Notes: generated by a model from the sequence alone, not told the origin. A DNA stretch of 64,000 bases from PALSA-1353 sp050014015 (GCA_050014015.1 JBEKEC010000011.1:62001-126000), one strand, 5' to 3'; positions 1 through 8,437 are shown, counted from the stretch's first letter. Made by a program: numbers and translations.

Positions 1-301
1 CTTCCGCGAACGGCCCATGCGTGCCGAACCCGGCGTTGTTCACAAGGTAATCAATCGTCTTCGATTGCAATGAATCGAGAATTCGTTGCGGCCCATCAGC
101 CACGGAAAGGTCCCGTACAATCACCTCGACGTTCACGCGATACCGATCGCGCAGTTTCGCGGCCAATTCCCGAAGCTGCGGCTCATTCCGCGCAGTGAGA
201 ACCAGATGATGCCCCTCGCGCGCAAACAATTCCGCCAGATCGCGTCCGATCCCGACGGACGCGCCCGTGACCAGCGCGGTTTTCCCGGAAGAGTCCCTCA
301 T
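1..301 (-). CDS. Short-chain dehydrogenase/reductase (SDR), C-terminus beyond window
   Basis: The reverse strand from the ATG at 301 reads MRDSSGKTALVTGASVGIGR and runs off the left edge. Residues 11-19 carry the classical SDR nucleotide-binding motif TGxxxGxG (TGASVGIG). An LVNNAGFGTHGPF stretch about 90 residues in is the NNAG structural motif. These place it among classical SDRs, NAD(P)-dependent oxidoreductases of about 250 residues; only the first 100 or so are here, so the YxxxK catalytic pair and the substrate cannot be judged. It is on the same strand as the next two genes but separated by a gap. Confidence 0.85.
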   Translation of the reverse strand, partial: MRDSSGKTALVTGASVGIGRDLAELFAREGHHLVLTARNEPQLRELAAKLRDRYRVNVEVIVRDLSVADGPQRILDSLQSKTIDYLVNNAGFGTHGPFAE

Positions 302-367
302 GGCTAAACCGGTCCGGAATGCCCCCAGTCATCGGTTTGCCGCTCGTAATCCGAGCGGCCACGCAAC

Positions 368-598
368 CTAACTCTCGCCGAGTTTAATGACTCGAACAGT
401 TCTTTGAAATTTGGGTCGAGGCTTCCCTGGCCCATAGCCATAATTCAGTTGTCGCAACCTCTCAAGAGCCTGCATTCTTTGGCGGGGTGTGCGCGATAAC
501 CAGTATTTACGGTCCGCTTCATCGGCGGCGGCGAAAGAGTCAAATACTTCAACCTTCCATTTGCGCCGCCGCGATTTTTCCTTCGTTGACCGCTTCAT
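368..598 (-). CDS. Small hypothetical protein, possible orphan antitoxin-type
   Basis: A 76-residue protein with a very basic N-terminus (MKRSTKEKSRRRKWK), then VFDSFAAADEADRKYW, a helical RQRMQALERLRQL segment, and an end of the form RTVRVIKLGES. This layout (FxSFxEADEADRxY, a TPxxRLxxL helix, and a Val-rich RVxRVxxL tail) resembles small proteins that often sit beside AbiEii-like nucleotidyltransferases or occur alone in planctomycetes. No nucleotidyltransferase lies next to it here, so any toxin-antitoxin role is a guess. It ends 66 nt from the SDR start and lies just downstream of the aldolase gene on the same strand. Confidence 0.6.
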   Translation of the reverse strand: MKRSTKEKSRRRKWKVEVFDSFAAADEADRKYWLSRTPRQRMQALERLRQLNYGYGPGKPRPKFQRTVRVIKLGES

Positions 599-631
599 CT
601 TGGATTTCTCACGCCACCTTGGCAGGCCCGG

Positions 632-1696
632 TCACGCCACCGTGATCCCCTGATCCAGATAAACGTCCTGAATCAGGTTCAGCAGTTTCACGCCGTCCGC
701 CATCGGCCTTTGGAAGGCTTTTCTTCCGCTGATGAGTCCCATTCCGCCGGCACGCTTGTTGATCACCGCCGTTCGCACCGCGTCGGCGAAATCGTGCTCC
801 CCGCTGGCGCCGCCGCTGTTGATCAGCGGGCTGCGCCCCATGTAGCAGTTGGCAACCTGATACCGGCACAATTCAATCGGATGATCGCCCGGCGTCAGTT
901 GTGAATACACCCTCTTGTCGGTCTTGCCGAACTTCAACGCGTTATATCCGCCGTTGTTCTCCGGCAATTTCTGCTTGATGATGTCCGCCTGAATGGTCAC
1001 GCCGAGATGATTCGCCTGCCCGGTCAGGTCGGCGGCAACGTGATAATCCTTCTCCGGCGTCTTGAACGCGGGGTTGCGCAGATAGCACCAAAGGACGGTC
1101 ACAAGCCCCAGTTCATGCGCCGCCGCGAATACGCGCGACACTTCCTGAATCTGCCGATCCGATTCCGGCGAGCCGAAATAAATCGTCGCGCCCACGGCCG
1201 TCGCCCCCATGTCGAACGCCTGTTTCACGCTGCCGAATAAAATCTGATCGTACTTGTTGGGGTAGCTGATAAACTCGTTGTGATTGAGCTTGACGAGGAA
1301 CGGAATTCTGTGGGCATATTTGCGCGAGCAGGCGCCCAGAACCCCGAGCGTCGAAGCCACCGCATTGCACCCGCCCTCCAGGGCGAGCTTCACGATGCTC
1401 TCCGGATCGAAATAAGTCGGATTCGCCGCGAAGCTCGCTCCGGCGGAGTGCTCGATCCCCTGGTCCACCGGCAGGATCGAAACATACCCGGTCCTGGCCA
1501 GCCGGCCGGAATTGAGGATCGCATTGAAATTCCGCAGCACGTTCGGCGTCCGGTCCGTGGACGCCATAACCCGATCCACGAAATCCCCGCCCGGAAGATG
1601 CAGCGTTTCACGCTTGAACCCCTTGGCAACATAGCCAAGCAGCGCATCCGCGTCCGAACCCAGAAGATCGACAAGTTGACGGTTTGTTGCAGACAT
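632..1696 (-). CDS. fbaB: Fructose-bisphosphate aldolase, class I (DhnA/FbaB type)
   Basis: This metal-independent aldolase interconverts fructose 1,6-bisphosphate with DHAP and glyceraldehyde 3-phosphate in glycolysis/gluconeogenesis, in the cytoplasm. The 354-residue protein closely matches the E. coli FbaB pattern: ILPVDQGIEHSAGASF near residue 75, FLVKLNHNEF near 133, ADIIKQKLPENNGGY around 237-251 with the expected Schiff-base lysine at about 241, then LINSGGASGEHDF and AVINKRAGGMGLISGRKAF. I start at MSATNRQ because AAAGGAG lies just upstream; a start 10 codons earlier would place that ribosome site inside the gene. Length is normal for the family. It appears monocistronic. Confidence 0.95.
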   Translation of the reverse strand: MSATNRQLVDLLGSDADALLGYVAKGFKRETLHLPGGDFVDRVMASTDRTPNVLRNFNAILNSGRLARTGYVSILPVDQGIEHSAGASFAANPTYFDPESIVKLALEGGCNAVASTLGVLGACSRKYAHRIPFLVKLNHNEFISYPNKYDQILFGSVKQAFDMGATAVGATIYFGSPESDRQIQEVSRVFAAAHELGLVTVLWCYLRNPAFKTPEKDYHVAADLTGQANHLGVTIQADIIKQKLPENNGGYNALKFGKTDKRVYSQLTPGDHPIELCRYQVANCYMGRSPLINSGGASGEHDFADAVRTAVINKRAGGMGLISGRKAFQRPMADGVKLLNLIQDVYLDQGITVA

Positions 1697-1841
1697 AACT
1701 AAAGCTCCTTTAGATAAACAGGCCAAGAGTGTAAGGACGCCAGCGTCCGATGCAATGAGGAAATTCCCCTACCGATCGCGCACCGACAATCCATCCAGTT
1801 CGATGAATTCATTGGCCGGCCGCGAATTCTGCCCCGGAACG

Positions 1842-1860
1842 CCCACGGCGCTGCCGTGGG
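1842..1860. repeat. Short GC-rich palindrome between aldolase and receiver-like gene
   Basis: CCCACGGC-GCT-GCCGTGGG forms a perfect 8-bp stem with a 3-nt loop. It resembles the CCC(A/G)CGG...CCGTGGG palindromes at 18591 and 35750 and sits in the gap 1697-1899, where I see no gene. It may be a diverged member of the same dispersed palindrome family or a terminator-like hairpin; there is no T-run. Confidence 0.45.
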
Positions 1861-1899
1861 TTTCACTTCGCAAACGTGTACACCGACCTGCAACCCGCT

Positions 1900-2253
1900 C
1901 TAACTCATCGTCAGCAAATCCGGAAGGATTTGCACAAATCGGCTCCGAGCAAGGACCTGGTCCACCCCGGCTGACCTCGCTTGGGATATCGTCTGGGCAT
2001 CTTCGTGCGACACGAACCCCACGACCGTCCGGCCGGCCGTTTGCCGCCATTGCCCCGCCGCCGCGATCGCCCCCGGGAGATTCAAATCCACGATCATCAG
2101 ATTGCCCCCAACTCCATCAAGCTTCGATACTTGCGCCGGATCGCGGATCACCTTCACCGATGCCCCCGCCGCACGCGCTTCGGCCAGGATCCTTCCTGAA
2201 AACGTCAGGTCGCGCACCAACACCAGGATCAGCGGAGATTCTGCTTCGGACAT
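1900..2253 (-). CDS. Receiver-like (CheY-fold) single-domain protein
   Basis: The 117-residue protein has the alternating hydrophobic strand/helix pattern of a response-regulator receiver: a first strand LILVLVRDL, a third strand LMIVDLNLPG whose Asp (about residue 55) is in the phosphoacceptor position, VVGFVSHED as strand four, and DQVLARSRF as strand five. The acidic pair expected after strand one and the strand-five Lys are missing or replaced, so it may be a pseudo-receiver. There is no output domain. Its start codon directly abuts the stop of the LysM membrane-protein gene upstream, so the two are probably co-transcribed. Confidence 0.7.
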   Translation of the reverse strand: MSEAESPLILVLVRDLTFSGRILAEARAAGASVKVIRDPAQVSKLDGVGGNLMIVDLNLPGAIAAAGQWRQTAGRTVVGFVSHEDAQTISQARSAGVDQVLARSRFVQILPDLLTMS

Positions 2254-3399
2254 TCAGTGCTCTTCATCCTTGTGCCCGTGCGGCTTGGCAACGGGATAGT
2301 ATTCTCCCTGGTAATCCTTTTTCTCTTCCTGGGGCACGGGCACAACCGGCGCGTCGGCCGGCCCACCAGCGAGCTTTTTCACCTCCGACGGCGGCGGAGG
2401 CGTAGTCTCAACCGCTGGCGCGGCGGTCGCCGACGCCTTCAACGTCGCTTCCATGCTCTCTTCCAACTCTCGCAATCTCTGCATGTCCCCCTTGTTCACC
2501 GCCACCGGCGCCGCCGCAACGGCCGGCTCCGGGCCGCCTTTGAACCGGCTCAGGTCGTATTCCTCCGGCTTCATCCGGCCCAGCCCACCTTTGATCATCA
2601 CCGCCAACAATGTTGGCCAGATCACGCCGACGATCAAAAACGTGCCGATCATCCACGCCTCAAATCCATATTTCGACGATTCCCACCACCGATAATGGAA
2701 CGAGATCGGAATCGCCGCCTGTCCCTGCTGGGCCTGAAGGAATTGGTTGGTGGCCACGAGAAAATCGCTTACCGTATGCTGATCGGCCGGGTTCCACGGA
2801 ATCCAATACGCACCCGGGCTTCCCCGCCTCCACCCGTTCCACTCCTGAATCTTCAGATCGGCCGGACTCTTGGCATCCCGCAAGATTGGATTGGCGGCGA
2901 TGATCGCCTTCTCGCCCATCGCCGTGTCCTTGTGATAAAACCGCGCCGCCAGCGAATTCAGCGTGTCTCCCTTTTTCGCCAAGTACAAGCTCGCCGCCGG
3001 ATACGCCTGCCGGCCCTGGTTCGGAGACCCTCGCGGAGTCGGCTCATAGGGAAACGGCGCCCACACGTATTCCGTATCCGTTTCTCCCGCGGGATGCGCC
3101 TCATCCGGCGGCTCCAGCCGCGTGAAGCTCACCAGCTGGAGCTTGACCACTTTGTCCCCAACCGGCACGTCCTGCACCGGATGGACCATCAGATTGCTCA
3201 ACCAGGCGCGCCGATGGTTCGAATCCTTCGGATCAACCCAAGGCTGAAGCATCAACCCCGTCTCGAAAGTCACCGTGGAGACGGAGCGATGCTGAATCGC
3301 CGTATCCGCGCCCCCGGAATTGAGGAACGCCAGCAACGCCCCCAACACCAGGCTCAGCCCCACCCAATGCCACCATTTCATTTGTTCAACGAAGCCCAT
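2254..3399 (-). CDS. Membrane protein with LysM-like segment, function unknown
   Basis: 381 residues. A first transmembrane helix (WVGLSLVLGALLAFLN) lies near residues 12-27, then a non-cytoplasmic domain that includes a LysM-like stretch, YLAKKGDTLNSLAARFY around 140-160 with AIIAANP after it. A second helix (MIGTFLIVGVIWPTLLAVMI) falls near 250-270, followed by a basic, Ala/Pro-rich C-terminal tail with a short coiled-coil-like LRELEESMEATLKA. A LysM suggests contact with a glycan such as peptidoglycan. I do not recognise a named family; proteins of this layout occur in planctomycetes. It is immediately upstream of the receiver-like gene. Confidence 0.75.
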   Translation of the reverse strand: MGFVEQMKWWHWVGLSLVLGALLAFLNSGGADTAIQHRSVSTVTFETGLMLQPWVDPKDSNHRRAWLSNLMVHPVQDVPVGDKVVKLQLVSFTRLEPPDEAHPAGETDTEYVWAPFPYEPTPRGSPNQGRQAYPAASLYLAKKGDTLNSLAARFYHKDTAMGEKAIIAANPILRDAKSPADLKIQEWNGWRRGSPGAYWIPWNPADQHTVSDFLVATNQFLQAQQGQAAIPISFHYRWWESSKYGFEAWMIGTFLIVGVIWPTLLAVMIKGGLGRMKPEEYDLSRFKGGPEPAVAAAPVAVNKGDMQRLRELEESMEATLKASATAAPAVETTPPPPSEVKKLAGGPADAPVVPVPQEEKKDYQGEYYPVAKPHGHKDEEH

Positions 3400-3475
3400 A
3401 GCCCCATTTCCTCTGCCATATCATCCCAAGAACAAGACGGAGTGACAAGCACGTTCACCCGCGGCCCGATCGAGG

Positions 3476-3565
3476 ATAGTGGGTTACTTTCGCAATCCAA
3501 AGCCCTGGGAGCTTGCTCCCTGGGTATGCCAAATCGCCTCAACATGCAAAATCACCCGCTACCCG
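3476..3565. repeat. Dispersed MITE-like repeat, family A copy 1
   Basis: The core reads ATCCAAAGCCCTGGGAGCTT then GCTCCCTGGG, whose central part (CCCTGGGAGC/GCTCCCTGGG) is an inverted repeat. The outer ends TAGTGGGT and ACCCGCTA are near-perfect terminal inverted repeats. Related copies lie at 18645, 33435 and 58362. This copy reaches into the lpxD 3' end, so the last residues (GSG) and the stop codon of lpxD are supplied by the element. Confidence 0.8.
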
Positions 3566-4562
3566 GTCGAGAACTTTTCTTCTTTTTTCCAGGCGTCTTC
3601 CGGCCACCTCCCCCGCGCTTCTCGAGCTTCCGAATCCTCTCGACAATCTCAGGAAGCTGCCCGAGCAGGGTAAGCCCTTTCCGCCCGTGCGGCGCCGGCG
3701 TCGCCGGGGCGCCGTAAAGAACCGCCCCATCCGCGGCATCGGTCGCCACCCCGCCCCGGGCGGCAATCGTTACCCGATTCCCCACCACCAAATGCCCCGC
3801 CACTCCCGCTTGTCCCCCGATCGTCACGTGATGACCGATCCGCGTGCTGCCCGCTATCCCCACCAGCGACACCAGCAATCCGTGCTCTCCGATGCTCGCT
3901 CCGTGCCCAATGGCCACAAGATCGCTGATCTTCGTCCCGGCCCCAATGACCGTCTTTCCCAGCGTCGCCCGCTGAATCGTGACGTTCGCTCCGATTTCCA
4001 CGTCATCGCCCAGTTCCACGATCCCCACCTGCGGAATCTTATGATGCGCCCCTTCGTGCGTCGCATACCCAAACCCATCCTGCCCGATCACCGACCCCGC
4101 ATGGAGCGTCACCCGGTCGTGAAGAACGCAATCGTCATACACAACCGCATTGGGATAAAGCACGCATTCCCGCCCCACGACGGCCCGCGGCCCCACGTAC
4201 GCACCCGGATAAATCACGCATCCCTCGCCCAGTTTGGCCGTCGGATCAATATGGGCCTGCGGATGCACGCCGGCGTGCGGATGCTTCCGATGTCCGTGCA
4301 GCAGCACCATCGCCTGCATGAACGCGTAATACGGATCATCACATCGCAGAATCGTCACGCGGTTGCTTCTCGTCGCCTTCGACGCGATCACCGCCTCGGC
4401 ACGGGTGGTATTCAGCAGCTTTTCATATTTCGGATTAGAAAGAAAGCTGAGCTGCCCCGGCCCCGCATCTTCAAGGGACGAAATCGACGAGACGACCGCC
4501 GTCCCGTCCCCGACCACAACGGCCCCGATCTTTTCCGCGAGTTGAGAAACGGATATTGTCAT
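3552..4562 (-). CDS. lpxD: UDP-3-O-acylglucosamine N-acyltransferase
   Basis: LpxD adds the second acyl chain to UDP-3-O-acyl-glucosamine, the third step of lipid A synthesis, using acyl-ACP in the cytoplasm. The N-terminal uridine-binding domain covers about residues 1-100. From about 105 the hexapeptide repeats of a left-handed beta-helix begin (GEGCVIYPGAYVG, VVGRECVLYPNAVV), followed by GSVIGQDGFGYATHEG and VAIGHGASIGEHG, which contains the expected catalytic His, then VGIAGSTRIGHHVTIGGQAG. The 336-residue length is typical. The tail is unusually basic (KTPGKKKKSSRPGSG) and its end comes from a dispersed repeat. It is divergent from xylB. Confidence 0.93.
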   Translation of the reverse strand: MTISVSQLAEKIGAVVVGDGTAVVSSISSLEDAGPGQLSFLSNPKYEKLLNTTRAEAVIASKATRSNRVTILRCDDPYYAFMQAMVLLHGHRKHPHAGVHPQAHIDPTAKLGEGCVIYPGAYVGPRAVVGRECVLYPNAVVYDDCVLHDRVTLHAGSVIGQDGFGYATHEGAHHKIPQVGIVELGDDVEIGANVTIQRATLGKTVIGAGTKISDLVAIGHGASIGEHGLLVSLVGIAGSTRIGHHVTIGGQAGVAGHLVVGNRVTIAARGGVATDAADGAVLYGAPATPAPHGRKGLTLLGQLPEIVERIRKLEKRGGGGRKTPGKKKKSSRPGSG

Positions 4563-4661
4563 TGGTCATTAGTCATTTGTCATTGGTCATTTGTTATCCG
4601 CAATCTTCACAAATGACAAATGACCAATGACAAATGACCAATGACAAATGACCAATGACAA
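4562..4661. repeat. Heptamer-repeat hairpin between lpxD and xylB
   Basis: Alternating 7-mers TGACCAA and TGACAAA are repeated about six times on the right side, and their reverse complements (TTGTCAT/TTGGTCA) about four times on the left, around a short centre at about 4596-4610. The whole can fold into a long stem. It fills the 119-bp gap between two divergent genes, so both promoters must lie in or next to it. Confidence 0.85.
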
Positions 4662-4681
4662 TTTCCTAAGGACCCCCAACC

Positions 4682-6205
4682 ATGCCCCATCTTCTCGGCA
4701 TTGACATCGGCACCAGTGGAACCAAAACCCTCCTCTGCAATGAAAGAGGCAAAGTCCTGGCCACGGCAATGGCCGAACATCCGATTTCCTCCCCAAAACC
4801 CGGATGGTCGGAACAAAACCCGCTGGATTGGTGGAAGGCCACGGTGGCCGCAACCAGGGCCGTGCGGAAGCGCTCCGGCGTGAAGCCGGCGGACATCCAA
4901 GCCATCGGCCTCTCCGGGCAGATGCATGGCAGCGTTTTCCTGGGCGACGGACCCAAGCCCCTGCGCCCGGCGCTGCTCTGGAACGATCAGCGCACCGCCG
5001 AGCAATGCGCCCAGATCGAATCCCGCGCCGGTGGTCGCGCCGCCCTCATCGAACTCGTCGCCAACCCCGCCCTCACCGGCTTCACCGCCCCCAAAATCCT
5101 CTGGCTCCGCCAGCACGAGCCCAAGGTCTATGACAAAACCAAACATATCCTGCTTCCCAAGGATTACATCCGCTATCGGCTGACGGGCGACTACGCCACG
5201 GAGGTCAGCGACGCCAGCGGAACCCTCCTGCTGGACGTGGTCAATCGCCGCTGGTCCGATCGTTTGCTGGAGCTTTTGGAAATCGACAAATCACTTTTGC
5301 CGCGGATGCACGAATCCCCGGAGGTCACCGGAACACTGACGCCCGGCGCGGCCGAAGAATTGGGATTGTCCGCAGGCACGCCGGTGGTCGGCGGCGGCGG
5401 CGACCAGGCCGCCGGCGCCGTCGGAAACGGAATCGTCTCCACCGGCATCGTCAGCGCCACCCTCGGCACCAGCGGCGTCGTCTTCGCTCACAGCGATCAG
5501 CCCACCCGCGATCCGCTTGGCCGCGTACATACCATGTGCCATGCCGTACCCGGAAAATGGTGCGTCTTCGGCTGCATGCTCTCGGCCGGTGGATCGTTCC
5601 AATGGTTCCGCAACAATCTCGCCGCCGCCGAAATCGCCGAAGCTCGAAAGAAAAAAATCGACCCCTACACACTTCTGATCCGCCAAGCCCAGCAAGCCCC
5701 GCCCGGCTGCGAGGGTTTGCAATTTCTCCCCTATCTCACCGGCGAACGCTGCCCCTATCCCGATCCCCACGCCCGCGGCGCTTGGATCGGCATCACCGCC
5801 CGCACCACCCGCCCCATGCTCATCCGCGCCCTTCTCGAAGGCGTCACCTTCGGCATGCGTGACGCGCTGGGCATCATGCAGGCCATGCAAATCCCCGTTT
5901 CCCAAGTCCGCGCCAGCGGCGGCGGCGCCCGCAGCCAATTCTGGCGCCAGCTTCAGGCCGACATCTACCGCATGCCCATCGTCACCATCAACGCCGCCGA
6001 AGGCCCCGCCTACGGCGCAGCCCTGTTAGCCGGCGTCGGCATCGGCGTCTGGACCACCGTCGAACAAGCCGCGAATTGCTGCATCAAGCAAACCAGCAAG
6101 CTGATTCCCAACCGGAAACTGGCCGAGCTATACGACCGCTCTTATGCCGTTTATTCCAAGCTTTACGGCGACCTGAAGGATCGGTTTGCCGAGATGGCCG
6201 AGTGA
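4682..6205 (+). CDS. xylB: Xylulokinase (FGGY carbohydrate kinase)
   Basis: It phosphorylates D-xylulose to xylulose 5-phosphate with ATP, feeding the pentose phosphate pathway. The 507-residue protein starts with the FGGY phosphate-binding motif GIDIGTSGTKTLL (5-17), has IGLSGQMHGSVFL near 78-90 and LWNDQRT near 100-106, which are typical of xylulokinases (QMHG is diagnostic), then the ATP-binding GGGGDQAAGAVGNG near 238-251 and ASGGGARSQFWRQ near 413. Length and motif order fit XylB rather than glycerol or ribulose kinases. No xylose isomerase or pentose transporter is adjacent. The start sits behind GGACCCCC with only a weak ribosome site. Confidence 0.93.
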   Translation: MPHLLGIDIGTSGTKTLLCNERGKVLATAMAEHPISSPKPGWSEQNPLDWWKATVAATRAVRKRSGVKPADIQAIGLSGQMHGSVFLGDGPKPLRPALLWNDQRTAEQCAQIESRAGGRAALIELVANPALTGFTAPKILWLRQHEPKVYDKTKHILLPKDYIRYRLTGDYATEVSDASGTLLLDVVNRRWSDRLLELLEIDKSLLPRMHESPEVTGTLTPGAAEELGLSAGTPVVGGGGDQAAGAVGNGIVSTGIVSATLGTSGVVFAHSDQPTRDPLGRVHTMCHAVPGKWCVFGCMLSAGGSFQWFRNNLAAAEIAEARKKKIDPYTLLIRQAQQAPPGCEGLQFLPYLTGERCPYPDPHARGAWIGITARTTRPMLIRALLEGVTFGMRDALGIMQAMQIPVSQVRASGGGARSQFWRQLQADIYRMPIVTINAAEGPAYGAALLAGVGIGVWTTVEQAANCCIKQTSKLIPNRKLAELYDRSYAVYSKLYGDLKDRFAEMAE

Positions 6206-6246
6206 TAGTTATTGCCCGCCTGACAGACCCACGATATGCTTTTTAT

Positions 6247-6447
6247 ATGGGTACCGTTCCCGAAATCGAAGCCGCCGTCCGCAAGCTTTCCCAATCCGAC
6301 CTTTCCAACTTTCGCAAATGGTTCCAGGAATTCGACGCGGAGGCATGGGACCGGCAATTGGAGCAGGATGTATCCGCGGGCCGACTGGACGCGCTGGCCG
6401 AGGAAGCGATCAAAGATTTGCGCGAGGGGCGCTGTACTGAATTGTGA
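6247..6447 (+). CDS. Type II antitoxin-like small protein
   Basis: A 66-residue acidic protein beginning MGTVPEIEAAVRKLSQSDL and ending ALAEEAIKDLREGRCTEL. The pattern EIExAIxxLxxxDLxxFRxWFxEFDAxxWDxQ...DVxAGRLDxLAxEAxxDxRxGRCTEL is common in small antitoxins encoded just before RelE-like toxins. I chose the ATG at 6247 because it gives the conserved family N-terminus; the frame is open further upstream into xylB. It overlaps the toxin gene by 4 nt (GTGA), which indicates translational coupling. No clear DNA-binding fold is visible. Confidence 0.8.
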   Translation: MGTVPEIEAAVRKLSQSDLSNFRKWFQEFDAEAWDRQLEQDVSAGRLDALAEEAIKDLREGRCTEL

Positions 6448-6710
6448 AGCACCGCGCCAGCATAAAGTTCTGGGTCTACTACGGCCGCCTTCCCGAACCG
6501 ATCCGTCGCCTCGCTGATGAGAACTTCAAGCTACTTAAGGACAATCCACGCCATCCATCCCTTCGTTTCAAGAATGTGGGACGTTTCTGGTCGGCCCGCG
6601 TCGGTGCACACTACCGCGCGTTGGCGGTTCAAGAAGGATCGGACACCGTCTGGTTCTGGATAGGACATCACGCCGAATACGACCAACTTATTGGTAACCG
6701 TGGCCACTAA
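6444..6710 (+). CDS. RelE/ParE-superfamily toxin-like protein
   Basis: The 88-residue product starts at a GTG that overlaps the antitoxin stop. It contains FWVYYGRLPEPIRRLADENF, then RHPSLRFKNVGRFWSARVGAHYRALAV and a C-terminal VWFWIGHHAEYDQLI. This is the usual RelE/ParE layout: two N-terminal helices, a beta sheet with conserved basic residues, and a final strand with HAEYD. Members act as ribosome-dependent mRNA interferases or gyrase poisons; the sequence alone does not tell which. With its partner it forms a complete, apparently intact toxin-antitoxin pair convergent with the kdoO-like gene. Confidence 0.85.
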   Translation: MKHRASIKFWVYYGRLPEPIRRLADENFKLLKDNPRHPSLRFKNVGRFWSARVGAHYRALAVQEGSDTVWFWIGHHAEYDQLIGNRGH

Positions 6711-6732
6711 TAGAAGGGCAAACTCCAAGCCA

Positions 6733-6848
6733 GAAATTTGAATTACGAATAAAATTCGAAATCCGAAATCCGAATGATCAAAATGTCTTCGTTTCGAATT
6801 TCGAGTTTCGAATTTGATTCGAGTTTCGAATTTCGAGTTTCTGAATTC
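6733..6848. repeat. Heptamer-repeat region (TTCGAAT/TTCGAGT) between toxin and kdoO-like genes
   Basis: Degenerate 7-mers TTCGAAT, TTCGAGT and TCCGAAA are tandemly repeated and can pair across a short centre. The region separates two convergent genes, so a bidirectional terminator role is plausible. It is the same word family as the perfect hairpin at 11821-11922. Confidence 0.75.
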
Positions 6849-6858
6849 GCAATGGAAC

Positions 6859-7797
6859 TCATCTCACCAGCGCCTTCCCGCAGTGCTTCTCCAACACTCT
6901 CAGCGGGCATCTCTCCGGCCTCACCATCGCCTTCACCGGAATGATGAACGTCTGCTCCGTCATGAACTGACCGGAAATGGCCGCGTGCGGAACCTGGTCC
7001 GTGTACACCATCCACGTGCTTCCCGGCGGGAACTCGATGCGAATCTTCGGCCATTTGGTCTGGTAGTCCGTGCTTTCCTTCAGATAGTCGTGGAACCGCA
7101 GCATGAACCGGTCGTACGCGCTGCGGTCCATTCCCTTGACGCCGACGGCCCGGAACACCGGCGCAAACGTCTTCCTGATCTTCTCCCCGGCCGACCCCGA
7201 TTCCCGCGCGAACCCCCGCAGCCCCGCATCATCCGCGAACGTCTTCACCAGCGTCGGAAACTTATCCGTCGTCTCCCAAACTCTCGGCCGAGATGGATTG
7301 ATGTTCGTAAACACCCGCAGAATCCTCCCCCCGTGCGTCGGCCGACTGGGAAACGCATCCACGTGCATCAGGTCATTGCGCTTGTGGATCGGCAGATCGC
7401 GCCCCTGTTCCTCCAGCGGCCGATAGCTGGCGAAATCCAGCATCCAATGCGGCGCGTACGGCGCGAGGAATCGGCTCAGAAACTTCGTCACCTCCGCCGA
7501 ATATCGCCGCATGATGTCGTGCAGACGCCGGTTATCCTCCGGCGTCTCACAGGCCTCGCCGCGCAAAACGTCCTGGTTCGGCCGATAGGAAACGTTTTTG
7601 TGAACTTTCAGCCCGCTCTGTTTTTGCCCCAGGAGAAACTCGCGATCCTCCTTGAAGAATTCAAACGGGATTGAATCGAAAACGACGATGTCCCCGTCTT
7701 CAAGACATTCGCAATATTTCCGCGAAAGTTCCTCCCACCGCGCCGGATCGTTCCAGCCCTGGGGAAACTGATATTCGGATACATCCACTTTCGCCAT
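6859..7797 (-). CDS. kdoO: Kdo hydroxylase-like Fe(II)/2-oxoglutarate oxygenase
   Basis: KdoO converts Kdo to Ko in the inner core of lipopolysaccharide at the inner membrane. The 312-residue protein has the HxD iron ligands in DLMHVDAFPSRPTHGGRILR (His about 145, Asp about 147), followed by FTNINPSRPRVWETTDKF, typical of this family, and a distal His about 271 in YTDQVPHAAISGQ. An Arg expected to bind 2-oxoglutarate follows in the last third. Length is near that of proteobacterial KdoO. With lpxD it supports a modified LPS. Start at ATG 7797; the gene is isolated by a repeat region on its 3' side. Confidence 0.85.
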   Translation of the reverse strand: MAKVDVSEYQFPQGWNDPARWEELSRKYCECLEDGDIVVFDSIPFEFFKEDREFLLGQKQSGLKVHKNVSYRPNQDVLRGEACETPEDNRRLHDIMRRYSAEVTKFLSRFLAPYAPHWMLDFASYRPLEEQGRDLPIHKRNDLMHVDAFPSRPTHGGRILRVFTNINPSRPRVWETTDKFPTLVKTFADDAGLRGFARESGSAGEKIRKTFAPVFRAVGVKGMDRSAYDRFMLRFHDYLKESTDYQTKWPKIRIEFPPGSTWMVYTDQVPHAAISGQFMTEQTFIIPVKAMVRPERCPLRVLEKHCGKALVR

Positions 7798-7960
7798 GGG
7801 ACACGGCCTCCAAACCCTTGCTTAATTGCGCGATATTTTAGGCAGGGTAGCATCGGATGGCCATCCCGAATACCGACCGGCTCGATTTCGAAACTGAGCC
7901 GGCCGGTCCCCCGGCCGATCCCTATTGCCCCTATGTTTGGGCACACCCTATATTACTCCC

Positions 7961-8434
7961 ATGCTCCAAAAAATCGCCGCATCTCTGGTTTGCATCGCCT
8001 GGGCGTTATGGTTCGGCGGACTTGGCGCCCTGTTCCTTTTCGTGACCGATTTATTCGCCAAAGATCGCCCCACCGCCCTCACGGCGGCGCCGCAAATGTT
8101 CCTGGTTTTCGAGCGATATCAAATCCTCCTCGCCGCCGCGGCGCTGCTCGGCGTCGTCGCCTGGCGGATCCTCGCCGGCTCCATCCGCGTCACCGTCCTC
8201 TTTGTCATGCTCGCCGCCGCCACCATCCCCGCCGCCCTGGGCCCGATGCTCCTCACTTCCCGCATGGAGCAACTTCGCCAGCAAGGCCAATCCTCCAGCC
8301 CCGAATTCCGCAAACTTCACGGAATCTCCATGATCGTATACTCCGGCCAGACCCTGATCCTTCTGGCCGCCGGCCTAACCCTGCCCTGGGCCATGCGCGA
8401 GCAAGACAAAACCACTCCAGCACCCCCGCCATAA
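7961..8434 (+). CDS. DUF4149/TMEM205-like four-helix membrane protein
   Basis: A 157-residue integral membrane protein with about four hydrophobic segments: IAASLVCIAWALWFGGLGALFLF near the N-terminus, ILLAAAALLGVVAW, VLFVMLAAATIPAALGPMLL, and a last one ILLAAGLTLPWAM after EFRKLHGISMIVYS. The WFGGL.. motif in helix one and the xxLHxxS segment before the last helix fit DUF4149-type proteins of unknown function. I start at MLQKIAAS, as upstream codons are not hydrophobic in the expected way. It ends just before the palindrome upstream of dxr. Confidence 0.75.
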   Translation: MLQKIAASLVCIAWALWFGGLGALFLFVTDLFAKDRPTALTAAPQMFLVFERYQILLAAAALLGVVAWRILAGSIRVTVLFVMLAAATIPAALGPMLLTSRMEQLRQQGQSSSPEFRKLHGISMIVYSGQTLILLAAGLTLPWAMREQDKTTPAPPP

Positions 8435-8437
8435 CGA

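Noticed and set aside
2257..3717. Long plus-strand open frame of 486 codons across the LysM protein gene
   Set aside because: It is antisense to a well-supported membrane-protein gene, is very rich in Arg/Pro/His, has no recognisable motif and runs into the lpxD gene. It is a GC-skew shadow.
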